Origin: JAAFHB01 sp963675995
GTDB taxonomy: Bacteria; Bacteroidota; Bacteroidia; Bacteroidales; Prolixibacteraceae
DNA length: 64,000 nucleotides
NCBI GenBank assembly: GCA_963675995.2
Contig: CAXXIY010000001.1
Coordinates: 62,001 to 126,000 of the forward strand
Direction of reading: 5' to 3'
Positions within the stretch are counted from its first letter, which is position 1. Each line of letters begins with the position of its first letter. Shown here in pieces: positions 44,248-53,409 of the stretch. The position numbers and the translations under genes were made by a program. The notes below the pieces were generated by a model, which was not told the origin of the DNA, searched no databases, and was given only the letters and a program-made list of their open reading frames with translations.

Positions 44248-44367
44248 CCGGTTATTATTTTAAAAAAATATAAATAAACAATTTTAAGGTAAATATGGAG
44301 AAAAAAGAATACAATGGAAGTAAGAATGCCAATTTTTTTGTATCTTTCCCCACAAAGATTTTGAAAA

Positions 44368-44401
44368 GGTTGATTCCCTGAGGTTTTGATAACAATCAAC
44401 C
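44368..44401 (+). promoter_or_regulatory. Inverted repeat in the aldehyde dehydrogenase leader
   Basis: GGTTGATT and AATCAACC are perfect 8-base arms around an 18-base loop, 49 bases before the start codon. It could be an mRNA stem or a split operator. Confidence 0.35.
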
Positions 44402-44450
44402 ATAAAACTACTAACTTATTTTTTTATTAATAATCAGCATATACAAACCT

Positions 44451-45884
44451 ATGTCAGAAAATCTATTGGAAATTGCCAACGCTGTACTCGAAAAGGCTCA
44501 GTTGTCAGCTGCTGAGTTTCATCAGTTTAATCAGGAACAGACCGACCGGATAGTAGAGGCCGTTTATAAAGCTGGATTTAAGGAGCGTGTGAGGCTCGCA
44601 AAAATGGCACACGAAGAGACCGGAATGGGTGTTTGGGAGCACAAAGTAATCAAAAATGTGCTGAGTACTCAACTTGTTTATGAAAGTATCAAAAATGAAA
44701 AGACCGTTGGGGTAATCTCATTTGATTTCCGGACCGGAATCACAGAAATTGCACAACCATTGGGTCCTATTCTTGCTGTAATACCTGTAACGAATCCCAC
44801 TTCAACGGTTATGTTCAAAATCCTTATCTGTCTCAAGTCCCGGAATCCGATCATCATCAGTTCCCACCGCGGGGCGACAAAATGTTGTGCTGAAGCAGTA
44901 CGGATATGTTATGAAGCGGCATTGAGTGCAGGTGCACCTGAAGATTGCATCCAGATGATCTCTTCCGGAAGCAGGGAATTCACCCAGATGATGATGGCTC
45001 ATCCTAAAGTTGCCCTGATCCTGGCTACCGGAGGAACGGGGCTTGTAAAAGCAGCTTACAGTTCAGGAAACCCTGCCATCGGTGTCGGACCGGGGAATGT
45101 TCCTGTCTTTATTGATGAAAGCGCTGATATCCCCTTTGCCGTCAGCAATATTATATCTTCAAAGACATTTGACAATGGAACGGTTTGTGCCAGTGAACAG
45201 GCAATTGTCATGGTAGATTCGATCGAGCAACAGGTAAAAGCAGAGTTTGAACGGCAAAATTGTTACTTTCTGACCAATGAAGAGATTAAAAAAGTTGAAC
45301 AAATTGCCATTATCCCCGAGACGAATAGCATGAGTGCTCAGGTTGTTGGCCAGTCGGTTTCTGCCATCGTAAAATTAGCCGGCATTTCGGTTCCCGAGGG
45401 GACAAAAATACTGCTGGCAAAGCTGGATGGGATCGGGAAAGATTTTCCCCTCTCCAATGAAGTATTGGCCCCAATTCTGGCTTTTTACAGTGCAAAGGAT
45501 TACCATACTGCAATAAACATGTGCCTCGACCTGAACTACCTTGGCGGAATAGGTCATAGTGCCGCGATCTATGCCAACAACGAGAAGCGGATCAGCGAAT
45601 ATGCTGAATTGCTGAATGCCGGACGCGTTTTGGTCAATACCCCAACCTCCCAGGGGGCAGTAGGAGGTTTCTACAACCAACTTCCACCGTCGTTAACACT
45701 TGGGTGCGGTACCGGAGGCAAAAATATCACTACGGAAAATATCACGGCAAAAAACCTCCTTAATGTGCAGAGAGTATGTCGCCGGAAACCTAACGATTTG
45801 TGGTTCAGCTACGATCAGTCGAAATTCTTTGATGAATCACGTACAGCAGATGAAATTGCGGAAGATTATTATAAAAATCATTAA
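44451..45884 (+). CDS. CoA-acylating aldehyde dehydrogenase (AdhE N-terminal-like)
   Basis: A 477-residue cytoplasmic protein that follows the aldehyde dehydrogenase half of AdhE without the alcohol dehydrogenase half. Landmarks are AVIPVTNPTSTVMFK, IGVGPGNVPVFIDESAD, the catalytic Cys in SKTFDNGTVCASEQAI, and PPSLTLGCGTGGKNITTENI. Expected reaction: aldehyde + CoA + NAD+ to acyl-CoA + NADH, or the reverse. PduP-like or sulfoacetaldehyde-dehydrogenase-like specificity is possible. It is followed 19 bases later by a STAS protein gene, apparently in one operon. That is odd company for a metabolic enzyme. Confidence 0.87.
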   Translation: MSENLLEIANAVLEKAQLSAAEFHQFNQEQTDRIVEAVYKAGFKERVRLAKMAHEETGMGVWEHKVIKNVLSTQLVYESIKNEKTVGVISFDFRTGITEIAQPLGPILAVIPVTNPTSTVMFKILICLKSRNPIIISSHRGATKCCAEAVRICYEAALSAGAPEDCIQMISSGSREFTQMMMAHPKVALILATGGTGLVKAAYSSGNPAIGVGPGNVPVFIDESADIPFAVSNIISSKTFDNGTVCASEQAIVMVDSIEQQVKAEFERQNCYFLTNEEIKKVEQIAIIPETNSMSAQVVGQSVSAIVKLAGISVPEGTKILLAKLDGIGKDFPLSNEVLAPILAFYSAKDYHTAINMCLDLNYLGGIGHSAAIYANNEKRISEYAELLNAGRVLVNTPTSQGAVGGFYNQLPPSLTLGCGTGGKNITTENITAKNLLNVQRVCRRKPNDLWFSYDQSKFFDESRTADEIAEDYYKNH

Positions 45885-45903
45885 ACCAACAACTTACTAA
45901 TTT

Positions 45904-46215
45904 ATGGTAACATTTGAATATAACAGCGAAGAGAAAATTATTACACTCACCTTTACCGGGCGGATGGATTCTGTGGCTGCAATAAAAGTTGGTGAAATAA
46001 TCCAGTCAGAACCCATGATTAAAAACAGGCAAAGTGAAGACCAAATTGTTTTTGATATCAGAGATGTTGACTATATTGCTTCATCTTTCATCCGGATATG
46101 TGTGATTTATGCAAAATTAGCTGGCAAAGGGCAGTTTTCAATCAGGAATTGTCAACCTTTTATAAAGAAGACTTTTAAAATTTCGGGACTGGATGAGGTA
46201 TTGAACATTTCATAG
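45904..46215 (+). CDS. STAS domain anti-sigma factor antagonist-like protein
   Basis: A 103-residue single STAS domain. The phospho-site helix reads DVDYIASSFIRICVIY, with S60 at the expected phosphorylated Ser and Phe in place of the usual Gly of DSSGLG. It could be a substrate of the RsbW-like kinase at 57538-57954 and of the receiver-PP2C phosphatase at 53410-54588. Alternatively it may modulate its operon partner, the aldehyde dehydrogenase. It ends at a convergent terminator shared with the ABC transporter gene. Confidence 0.85.
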   Translation: MVTFEYNSEEKIITLTFTGRMDSVAAIKVGEIIQSEPMIKNRQSEDQIVFDIRDVDYIASSFIRICVIYAKLAGKGQFSIRNCQPFIKKTFKISGLDEVLNIS

Positions 46216-46230
46216 CTGCTTCGAAAGCAT

Positions 46231-46280
46231 CAATAAATAGAATAAGGGAAGATAAACATAAATCCCTATTCTATTTATTG
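46231..46280. terminator. Bidirectional terminator between convergent genes
   Basis: A long stem (46231-46249 with 46263-46280, 18 bp with one bulge) and a 13-base loop. The GGGA/TCCC pairs form the loop-proximal end and the outer part is A/T-rich. It overlaps the stop codon of the minus-strand ABC transporter gene. Confidence 0.7.
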
Positions 46281-49279
46281 AGAATTCGTCTAAACCAGTT
46301 ATAGTACAAAGCAACATATAAGATAATTGTCATCATCCAGATAACCAATACATTAAAATATAATGTTCTGACTGTAACTGAAAAAATTCTCTTTTCCGAT
46401 GCGAGAAAATGGGCTCTGCCGGTATTAAAGTCAGGTACTTTATATATTGGTGCCACCTTTTGCATGAGTCCGGTTGCAGTTTCCCGGTAATATTCATTTG
46501 AGCCACCATTCATCACCAGGTTTTCAACGGCCAGGTTGTGATATTTCTGTTTGAGATCGAACAGATAATTCTTGCCAAATTGTTTGTTAAGTTTAAAAAC
46601 ATTAGCATCCATCTGTTTACGCAATGAATTCTTCCTCGACAGGTAATAATCCTGCAAATCGTGCAAATGTTTCTTTACCAGGTCTGATATGCGTCCGGAG
46701 AATTTCTCGGGTGAAATAGAATCGACAACTGCCAGAGGAGGGAGCACCTCATCGCGGTCGATCTCTTTAATTTCATTCCTAATGATGGTCAGTTTCGAAG
46801 CAAAATCAGTTGCCGGTTTACCCATATTAATTTGACCTGCAATAAATTCGACTCTTCCAAGCAATTCTGTCAGGAGCAAATCTGAAAGGTATCTCACCTG
46901 TGATAACTCTTTCTCTTCCTCAAAAAAGTCGGCCATATAGCCATTTCCCATATATTGCTCCACTGCCAGCGCTTCAAAAGCCCAACGTGCAACCATCAGT
47001 TCACCAACGATTGGAACGGAGTCTTTATCGGCAGACTTATTCTGAAGATCATCAAATTTCACAATTACACCACATAAAAGGATCTGCGGAATCAGTAATA
47101 AAGGAATCATAATGTAGATGGTAACCACCGAATCAAATGCAGAGGAGATATTAAGTCCCAGCATATTTGAGAATACGGCTACCGAGAAAAGGACAAGCCA
47201 GTATACCAGATTGAGTCCATGAATACCAATCACCAGATTTCCAACCAGTACGAACGTAAGGGTCTGAAAGGCAGATAACAGAAGCAGAAATACCACTTTT
47301 GAGTTTATATAACTAAATCTGCTCAGGTTGAGAAACGATTCCCGCTGCAAAATTTTTCGATCTTTGACAATCTCTTCTGCGCTCACACTCATCCCCATAA
47401 AGAGCACCACAACAATGGCCATGAAAATATAGGAGATCAGATTTTTGTTTTGAGCAAAAATGTATTCTGTACCTTCTGCATATTTCGTAAAATAACCAAC
47501 AATCAGCGCAAGCAGTGGTGCTTCAATCAGGTTAATAATCAGGTATTGCCGGTCTGAAACCTTGATCCGCAGGTTTCGCGAAAAGAAGATCTGAAGTTGT
47601 TTCCAGATTCCCGGTTTTTTAAACTGCGTTTTAGGAATTTCTTCAATGGCAGGGGGAGCAGTTACCTCTTTAATTTCGATATTCTGTTTAAAAAGACGAT
47701 ACCACTCTTCGGGGGGGAAACGACGTTCAGGGATAAAGTTACCCGACTCATCGATCTTTTTTGTCTCTACAATTTCGAGCACCTGCTCAGGATTGACGTT
47801 ACCACATTGCAGGCATTCGCATTCGAGGGCATTCACATGGTTGGTGAGATCCTTAAAATAGATGATGGCATCGAGTGGATTTCCTGTGTAAATCATCCGG
47901 CCACCTTTATCCATAATCCACAGCTTGTCAAACAGTTTAAAGATATCTGATGATGGTTGATGGATGTTGACAATGACCAATTTTCCTTTTCTGGCCTGAT
48001 GTTTCAGCAGGAGCATTACCTTCTCCGAGTCCATCGAAGAGAGTCCGGAGGTGGGCTCATCCACATATAAGATAGAAGGCTCACGGATTAATTCAAGTGC
48101 AACATTGAGCCGTTTTCGTTGTCCTCCACTTATGGTTTTCTTCAACGGACTTCCCACTTTCAATCCGCGAAATTCAAATAACTCCAGCTCGATCAGAACC
48201 TTTGTAACTGCCTTATTAATCTCCTCCTCACTAAAAGCGGCCAGGCAAAGTCGGGCATTGTAATACAGATTTTCCCACACCGTCAGCTCTTCGAAAAGGA
48301 GGTCGTCCTGAGGTACAAATCCAATCAACCCCTCTGTCTCTTTTTTATACTCCTGAATATCGAAGCTGTTGATGAGAATTTTTCCCTTGTCTAAGGGGAT
48401 ATTCCCATTTAGGACGTTAAGCAATGTTGATTTTCCAACGCCGCTTCCACCCATAATCGCTACCAGCTGACCTGACCGTTCCGTGAAATTGAACTCATAG
48501 AGTCCATTGTTGCTGTTCTTGAATTTGAATTCAGCATTCTGACCATTCAGAGTGAAAATTGGCGTCTCGGCCTGATTAAAAAAAGCGGCATTTACATCTG
48601 TAAAATAAACCGGTGAAATCCTTGCTCCACGGATAATACCCCCCTCCTTAAAGGCATAAAAACGGCCGGGCAAGATCGGATTTCCCTCCAGATAGAGGTT
48701 CTCTTTCCCCCTGAAAATAAATATATAATGACCGATATCTTTAAGAAAAAGAAAGACCAGTTCCCCATCGAGATTATCCCGTTTGAGGTGCTTTAATGCC
48801 TGATGCGGAGGTGCCGAATCCTGATTAATAATCAGAAAATCGGGATATATCTTGTCATTTTCTGAGAGTCCGTAGATAAACGAACAATATTTACTGTACT
48901 CTTCGGGAGATATGTGGAAAACGCGTGCCACTGTCTGAAATAATTCTCCCGCTTTTTCCTGATCGACCTCTCTCCTGGCAAGTTCAAGGAATCGAAGAAA
49001 CAACATGATCTGTTCTGTCCTGTGGAGCCTTCCCTTGATATTGTTGCAGATCGTTTCAGCCTGGAGAATCATGTCGAACATCGGTTCATCAGGTTCGTCG
49101 ATGCCATAGAATCCGATCAATTCATCAAATAATTTCCGGTATTCCTCTGAAGATGAAATCCCCAGATGTAATTCAAGGTAGGAGGAGAAAGAGCTTCTCG
49201 CGTATTCCCGTTCTGACCGGGTAATTGCCGAAAAGATGGCAAACAGGTTGATTAGTGCATTGAGCGTAACTTCATTCAT
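46271..49279 (-). CDS. ABCG/White-type ABC transporter with N-terminal TerB-like domain
   Basis: A 1002-residue fusion. Residues about 5-145 resemble a TerB-like helical domain (ALINLFAIFSAITRSEREYA). A middle region (150-255) has alternating strands. The ABC ATPase follows, with Walker A MGGSGVGKSTLLNVL, signature ISGGQRKRLNVALEL and Walker B ILYVDEPTSGLSS. A CECLQC cysteine cluster comes after it, then an ABC2 membrane domain with six or so helices interrupted by a long extracytoplasmic helical loop (about 790-930). ABCG-type half transporters export lipids or hydrophobic compounds. The downstream terminator overlaps its stop. It lies 98 bases after the lipoprotein gene with a terminator between. 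Confidence 0.85.
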   Translation of the reverse strand: MNEVTLNALINLFAIFSAITRSEREYARSSFSSYLELHLGISSSEEYRKLFDELIGFYGIDEPDEPMFDMILQAETICNNIKGRLHRTEQIMLFLRFLELARREVDQEKAGELFQTVARVFHISPEEYSKYCSFIYGLSENDKIYPDFLIINQDSAPPHQALKHLKRDNLDGELVFLFLKDIGHYIFIFRGKENLYLEGNPILPGRFYAFKEGGIIRGARISPVYFTDVNAAFFNQAETPIFTLNGQNAEFKFKNSNNGLYEFNFTERSGQLVAIMGGSGVGKSTLLNVLNGNIPLDKGKILINSFDIQEYKKETEGLIGFVPQDDLLFEELTVWENLYYNARLCLAAFSEEEINKAVTKVLIELELFEFRGLKVGSPLKKTISGGQRKRLNVALELIREPSILYVDEPTSGLSSMDSEKVMLLLKHQARKGKLVIVNIHQPSSDIFKLFDKLWIMDKGGRMIYTGNPLDAIIYFKDLTNHVNALECECLQCGNVNPEQVLEIVETKKIDESGNFIPERRFPPEEWYRLFKQNIEIKEVTAPPAIEEIPKTQFKKPGIWKQLQIFFSRNLRIKVSDRQYLIINLIEAPLLALIVGYFTKYAEGTEYIFAQNKNLISYIFMAIVVVLFMGMSVSAEEIVKDRKILQRESFLNLSRFSYINSKVVFLLLLSAFQTLTFVLVGNLVIGIHGLNLVYWLVLFSVAVFSNMLGLNISSAFDSVVTIYIMIPLLLIPQILLCGVIVKFDDLQNKSADKDSVPIVGELMVARWAFEALAVEQYMGNGYMADFFEEEKELSQVRYLSDLLLTELLGRVEFIAGQINMGKPATDFASKLTIIRNEIKEIDRDEVLPPLAVVDSISPEKFSGRISDLVKKHLHDLQDYYLSRKNSLRKQMDANVFKLNKQFGKNYLFDLKQKYHNLAVENLVMNGGSNEYYRETATGLMQKVAPIYKVPDFNTGRAHFLASEKRIFSVTVRTLYFNVLVIWMMTIILYVALYYNWFRRILNK

Positions 49280-49319
49280 TGGTTAGTCGCTGGGATAAAA
49301 TCAGAACCTGATAATTAAA

Positions 49320-49359
49320 GTCGTTGCCTGTACCCCCGAATCGTGGTACAGGCAACGAC
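49320..49359 (-). terminator. Strong terminator after the lipoprotein gene
   Basis: A 14-bp perfect stem (GTCGTTGCCTGTAC / GTACAGGCAACGAC) with a 12-base loop. Read on the minus strand it is followed by TTTAATTAT. It lies 18 bases after the lipoprotein stop. Confidence 0.8.
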
Positions 49360-49377
49360 CTGATATATTTTCAAAAA

Positions 49378-50229
49378 TTATTTGCCAATTTCATTGCGTA
49401 AACCGGCAATCAGAGGAGTTACTTCGGCAAGTTGTTTAGCAGTAAACTCAGGAGCGCTGAATGAGTTCAAAATTGATTTCATCTTTTCAAAAATTGGGGC
49501 CACGGCTGCATCAGAAGCCATAATTTCCAAAAGTTGATAATTGGTTTTAACCCGCTCCTTTTGTTGACTAATCAACTTAATAAGTTCGGTATTGTCTTTG
49601 GCCATAGAGGCAATCTGGGTGAGGATATACAGCCCTTCAATGTTTGCACTAACATACGACAAGGCATATACACCTGAATGTTCGCCTGATAAATAGCTCT
49701 GAGAAAGATCATTCATCACGGCAGAAATAATTACATTCAGAGAGTCGGTATTCTCCTTATTTTGGCTTATCCTGGGATTGTATTTTTTCATCGCAGCGAT
49801 ATCGCTCTGCAAACCAATCTTACCAACCAGTTTTTGTTGAACATCAAAAATCTCAGTCACAACATCGTGGCGATTATAGACTTTAGCATAATAGAGGTCA
49901 AACTTATAAATTCCAGTTGCAAGGCTCTGCTCAGCCAAAGTGAGGTACTTCTCCGCATTTTCAGTAGGAAGTGTCAGATCAGCCATATAGGAATAACCAC
50001 CTTTGTTGATGAAATCGACAAGGTCGGCTGGTTTTGGAGCAGTCTTAATGATGTCAACCAACTGATCTTTTAACTTAACTGCATCAAAAACTTCAACCTC
50101 CACAGTGGCAGTCTGCCCTTGTGAATTTTTCACCGGGTTCTCTTTGACCTTTGGCCTTTGATTACAACCAGCACAAATCAGGATTACAGCAATAAAGACA
50201 ACTCCTGTCCTACAAAAATGTCGTTTCAT
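49378..50229 (-). CDS. Lipoprotein of unknown function
   Basis: A 283-residue protein with lipobox ILICAGCNQR (Cys22), predicted to be anchored in the inner or outer membrane. The mature part is mostly helical with a short acidic Thr/Val stretch near the start. I recognise no family. It is preceded by the peptidase/barrel gene (176-base gap) and followed by a strong terminator, so it ends a transcription unit. Both it and the 399-residue protein at 54864-56063 have long helical periplasmic parts; no shared sequence is evident. Confidence 0.7.
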   Translation of the reverse strand: MKRHFCRTGVVFIAVILICAGCNQRPKVKENPVKNSQGQTATVEVEVFDAVKLKDQLVDIIKTAPKPADLVDFINKGGYSYMADLTLPTENAEKYLTLAEQSLATGIYKFDLYYAKVYNRHDVVTEIFDVQQKLVGKIGLQSDIAAMKKYNPRISQNKENTDSLNVIISAVMNDLSQSYLSGEHSGVYALSYVSANIEGLYILTQIASMAKDNTELIKLISQQKERVKTNYQLLEIMASDAAVAPIFEKMKSILNSFSAPEFTAKQLAEVTPLIAGLRNEIGK

Positions 50230-50405
50230 AATAATAAATCTTTGATCAGTTTCTATTTAGAATATTTGGGTACAAGATAAGAAAGTTACAATAAAATAAA
50301 TCAATTTACTCGCAAAAAAATTACATGTAATAAGGCATTTGCTTATTTAATTCATTTTCAATTTGTTTGACACCCATCCAAAATAAACTGGCAAACACCA
50401 GTACA

Positions 50406-53381
50406 CTATAGTTTTAATGAAACCATAAACTGATTATCATTCTTCAGGTTACTGTAAGCCTTTGAATAGCCAACAGAAAGAGTTGCCTTAAGTAATGAAA
50501 ACAGAACGATTTCAAAATCAAGCTGAGTGCCTGATGCATAGTAGTTGAGCTGCCTGATTTGAGGTTGATCATAACCGATATTGGTAAATAACCCCATTCC
50601 AAACATTGTCAATCGTGCATAAGTTGAATAAAGTCCCTTGAATCCCAGCCTTCGGAACCTGACCGGTTTTAAATTGACTTCCATCGATAACTTTCCATAG
50701 TTTAAGGCCGATATGGCATCAATCTCCATCCCGGGAAAACTCGACATTTCGCGATATTGCTGCGAAGACCTGTAATCCAGGAAGTTATTCCCGAATCCGC
50801 CAAAATAAAAGAAGGAATTGGTTTTATCAGACTGACCAAAAGACTGTCCAACTGAGGATCTGAGCCAAAGAGAGGTGTTGCGCAGAGGCAATAAATATCC
50901 CAGATCAAAGTTGTTGATCAGCTGTGGATAGAAGGTTTGCTTTGCCATACTACTGTAAGCATACATATTCCAGTCGTATCCTTGTTCCGGTTCAATCGCC
51001 CCAAGCGATCTACGGAGGTAACTCTTATGGTAGTTGATCGTTCCAACATAGACATTTTTGTAATCAGACGCGATATTCTGATATCCGGGAAGGGTTTCCA
51101 AATCGCCATAGATGGTTAGTTTGGCATAAAAATCGGTCTTTCTCGGAGAGAATCGGTTAATGAGTTTATAATACTTGGTCGAGAATGAATAACCGGCCCT
51201 GCTGAACTTCGTAGGACCAAACAGGTCGTAGAAATCTGCATAATTGTAATTTCCCGTGAAGGTCCAGTTCCAGTAATTGTATTCAGCCGAAAAATGGGGA
51301 ATCTGTTTTCGTGGCAGCGTATCAGCCGGAGTAAAGGATAGTTTCAAATTAAGTGAATTCAGTCCCATCGGATCCATAAAATTGAATCGGTACCCTGTAG
51401 CCACCAAACCCTTGTATCCCTGAACTATCGGATAAGCACTTGCCAAACGTAACTCGCTCACCTCCCGATAAGCTTTTTCAACAACCTTTATAGAATCCAG
51501 CTTAATTTTTAATGGTGACGGAAGCGTCCAGCTTTCAACTTCCGGATTTTTCTCATAGACCTGCTGCCCCAAAAAGGTGATCGGATTCACAGTCTCCAGT
51601 GTATCAATTTTCATCATACCTGCAATCATACCCTTGTGGGTATAATTAAAAACAATCATCGAATCAGCTGAGATTGGTAGTGGACGGAAAAAACCGGTTT
51701 CTGCATTGGTTAGTATCTGGGCTTTGTGTGTATCAAGCGAAACGCGAAAAACATTGGAAACACCCGTATAATAAGAAGTACCAAAAAGATACTTTCCATC
51801 GGGAGAGAACACAAAATTTGCAGCGGGATTATCTTGAAATTCGTAAATAACCTGATGATCTGTTTTTCCTGCATTCAGATCAGCAATCTTGTAAATGACC
51901 AATTTCTGGCTTCCTGAGACATCCGAAAGTGTTGCTGAAATAAGAGTTCCATCCGGTGAAATGGCAGGATCTGACAAATCCTGGCCAAAAGGAAGGGTTA
52001 ACAGCGAATGGATATTTGTATAGGGAGGGTCAAACCGAACCAGACTGGTACGTCCACTCATACTCTGAATACCCCATAAAGAACGACCTTTGGGATCAAA
52101 TACAAGGTTGCCGCACCGGGAAAATTTGATGAGGTCTTTCACTTTTCCCGTTTTTAGATCGATGGATTGAAGTCCACGCCAATCGCGATTTTGAGTAGAA
52201 ACAAAACAAGTTTTTAAAGAATCATCGTAAGCCAGGTTGGTCACAAAAAAAAGACTGGGGCTCAGTACCGGTGTAATCTGTTTCATCTCACCCGTAATCC
52301 CGTCGATAGTAGCAATATGAGCCAATTTTCCGGGGTAGTTTACCGCCACCAGAATTTTTTTCGATACCGGGTCATAGTATTGCCGTGAAACGGAGCCAAG
52401 TGGTGTAGAGGCAATTTTCCGAAAGCCTGTGACAGGATATTTTCTGATCTCTTTCAGATTTTCCTTTTGAAATTTGCCCTCCCAGGCAATCCATTTATCC
52501 CATTCTTGCTGAATAGGGACCCCGTATACCTGCTTAAACCGGGCAGCATAAAATCGCTTACTGGAATCGGTCCTCGAATAGAACTCTCTTAATTTCGGAA
52601 TACCATAGTTATAAGCCAGATAACTTACAAACCGGGTCCCATAAAGGTAAGAATTCACCCCCACCTGAAAGTCGATGGTTGTCCCTTCGGTTTCAAGACC
52701 AATAACATTATAGAAGAAGGTGCTGTCGTGCACCATGGTACGAAAGACCATTTCGTCGTATCCTCCCATTACCCGCCCTATGCCACCCGACATCCAGGTT
52801 TCCATAAAGACCGCTATCCCCTCATGATACCAGCGAGGTGAATACCAGCGAGGTGCAGTAAAATAGCTATAGACCATTGAAATTGGATCGCGGTTGTCAC
52901 CTACTGCCTTTCCCCCCAAAATAGTGCGGAATACTTTATCCTCCTTCGATGCTTTATCGCACATCACCTGGTGGGTGAGTTCATGGCTCATCAGCCATTG
53001 CAGCCGTTCATTTGATGGAACCACAGAATAGGTGTAATCAAAAGGGGCTATCCCGATATTCAAAAAATTCCAGGGAAGTACATTCGTTCCTCCGTTTCCG
53101 ACATCAGTAAAATCATTAAACAGGATGTTGGTTTTTTCAGATGGAACATATTCCCAGAACTTCTTATGAAATGCCAGCGCATTTTCAAATGACCGTACGG
53201 TGTGGGGAACAAGATAGGATGCATTAGGATCAAGAAATACCAGTTTTACATTTGGTGTTTCAAATTTTTGAAGTTTAATTTTCCCTTGTCCGAAAAGAGA
53301 AAGTGGAACATAGGTCCATAAAAACAACAAACCAATAAGAGGAAAAGAACACCTGAAGTGTAAAAATCTGAACGTTTCCAT
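50406..53381 (-). CDS. HExxH peptidase-like / beta-propeller / outer-membrane beta-barrel protein
   Basis: Starting at ATG 53381 gives a signal peptide (METFRFLHFRCSFPLIGLL, cleavage near SLFGQ) and leaves 28 bases to the upstream gene; the in-frame ATG at 53453 would overlap that gene by 44 bases and is rejected. In the 991-residue product, residues about 35-290 form a gluzincin-like peptidase: HELTH (H133, H137) and the third-ligand segment YHEGIAVF (E187). About 310-620 form a TolB/WD40-like propeller (AISPDGTLISA, FSPDGKYLFGTS). The last 330 residues are alternating strands ending MVSLKL, consistent with an Omp85-like barrel. Such a surface-anchored protease could act on material exported by neighbouring transporters. 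Confidence 0.75.
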   Translation of the reverse strand: METFRFLHFRCSFPLIGLLFLWTYVPLSLFGQGKIKLQKFETPNVKLVFLDPNASYLVPHTVRSFENALAFHKKFWEYVPSEKTNILFNDFTDVGNGGTNVLPWNFLNIGIAPFDYTYSVVPSNERLQWLMSHELTHQVMCDKASKEDKVFRTILGGKAVGDNRDPISMVYSYFTAPRWYSPRWYHEGIAVFMETWMSGGIGRVMGGYDEMVFRTMVHDSTFFYNVIGLETEGTTIDFQVGVNSYLYGTRFVSYLAYNYGIPKLREFYSRTDSSKRFYAARFKQVYGVPIQQEWDKWIAWEGKFQKENLKEIRKYPVTGFRKIASTPLGSVSRQYYDPVSKKILVAVNYPGKLAHIATIDGITGEMKQITPVLSPSLFFVTNLAYDDSLKTCFVSTQNRDWRGLQSIDLKTGKVKDLIKFSRCGNLVFDPKGRSLWGIQSMSGRTSLVRFDPPYTNIHSLLTLPFGQDLSDPAISPDGTLISATLSDVSGSQKLVIYKIADLNAGKTDHQVIYEFQDNPAANFVFSPDGKYLFGTSYYTGVSNVFRVSLDTHKAQILTNAETGFFRPLPISADSMIVFNYTHKGMIAGMMKIDTLETVNPITFLGQQVYEKNPEVESWTLPSPLKIKLDSIKVVEKAYREVSELRLASAYPIVQGYKGLVATGYRFNFMDPMGLNSLNLKLSFTPADTLPRKQIPHFSAEYNYWNWTFTGNYNYADFYDLFGPTKFSRAGYSFSTKYYKLINRFSPRKTDFYAKLTIYGDLETLPGYQNIASDYKNVYVGTINYHKSYLRRSLGAIEPEQGYDWNMYAYSSMAKQTFYPQLINNFDLGYLLPLRNTSLWLRSSVGQSFGQSDKTNSFFYFGGFGNNFLDYRSSQQYREMSSFPGMEIDAISALNYGKLSMEVNLKPVRFRRLGFKGLYSTYARLTMFGMGLFTNIGYDQPQIRQLNYYASGTQLDFEIVLFSLLKATLSVGYSKAYSNLKNDNQFMVSLKL

Positions 53382-53409
53382 ATGAATCCGAATTTCAAAA
53401 AAGTAAAAA

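Noticed and set aside
50387..50402. Hairpin ACTGG/CCAGT just after the peptidase/barrel stop
   Set aside because: A 5-bp stem with no following T-run; likely chance.
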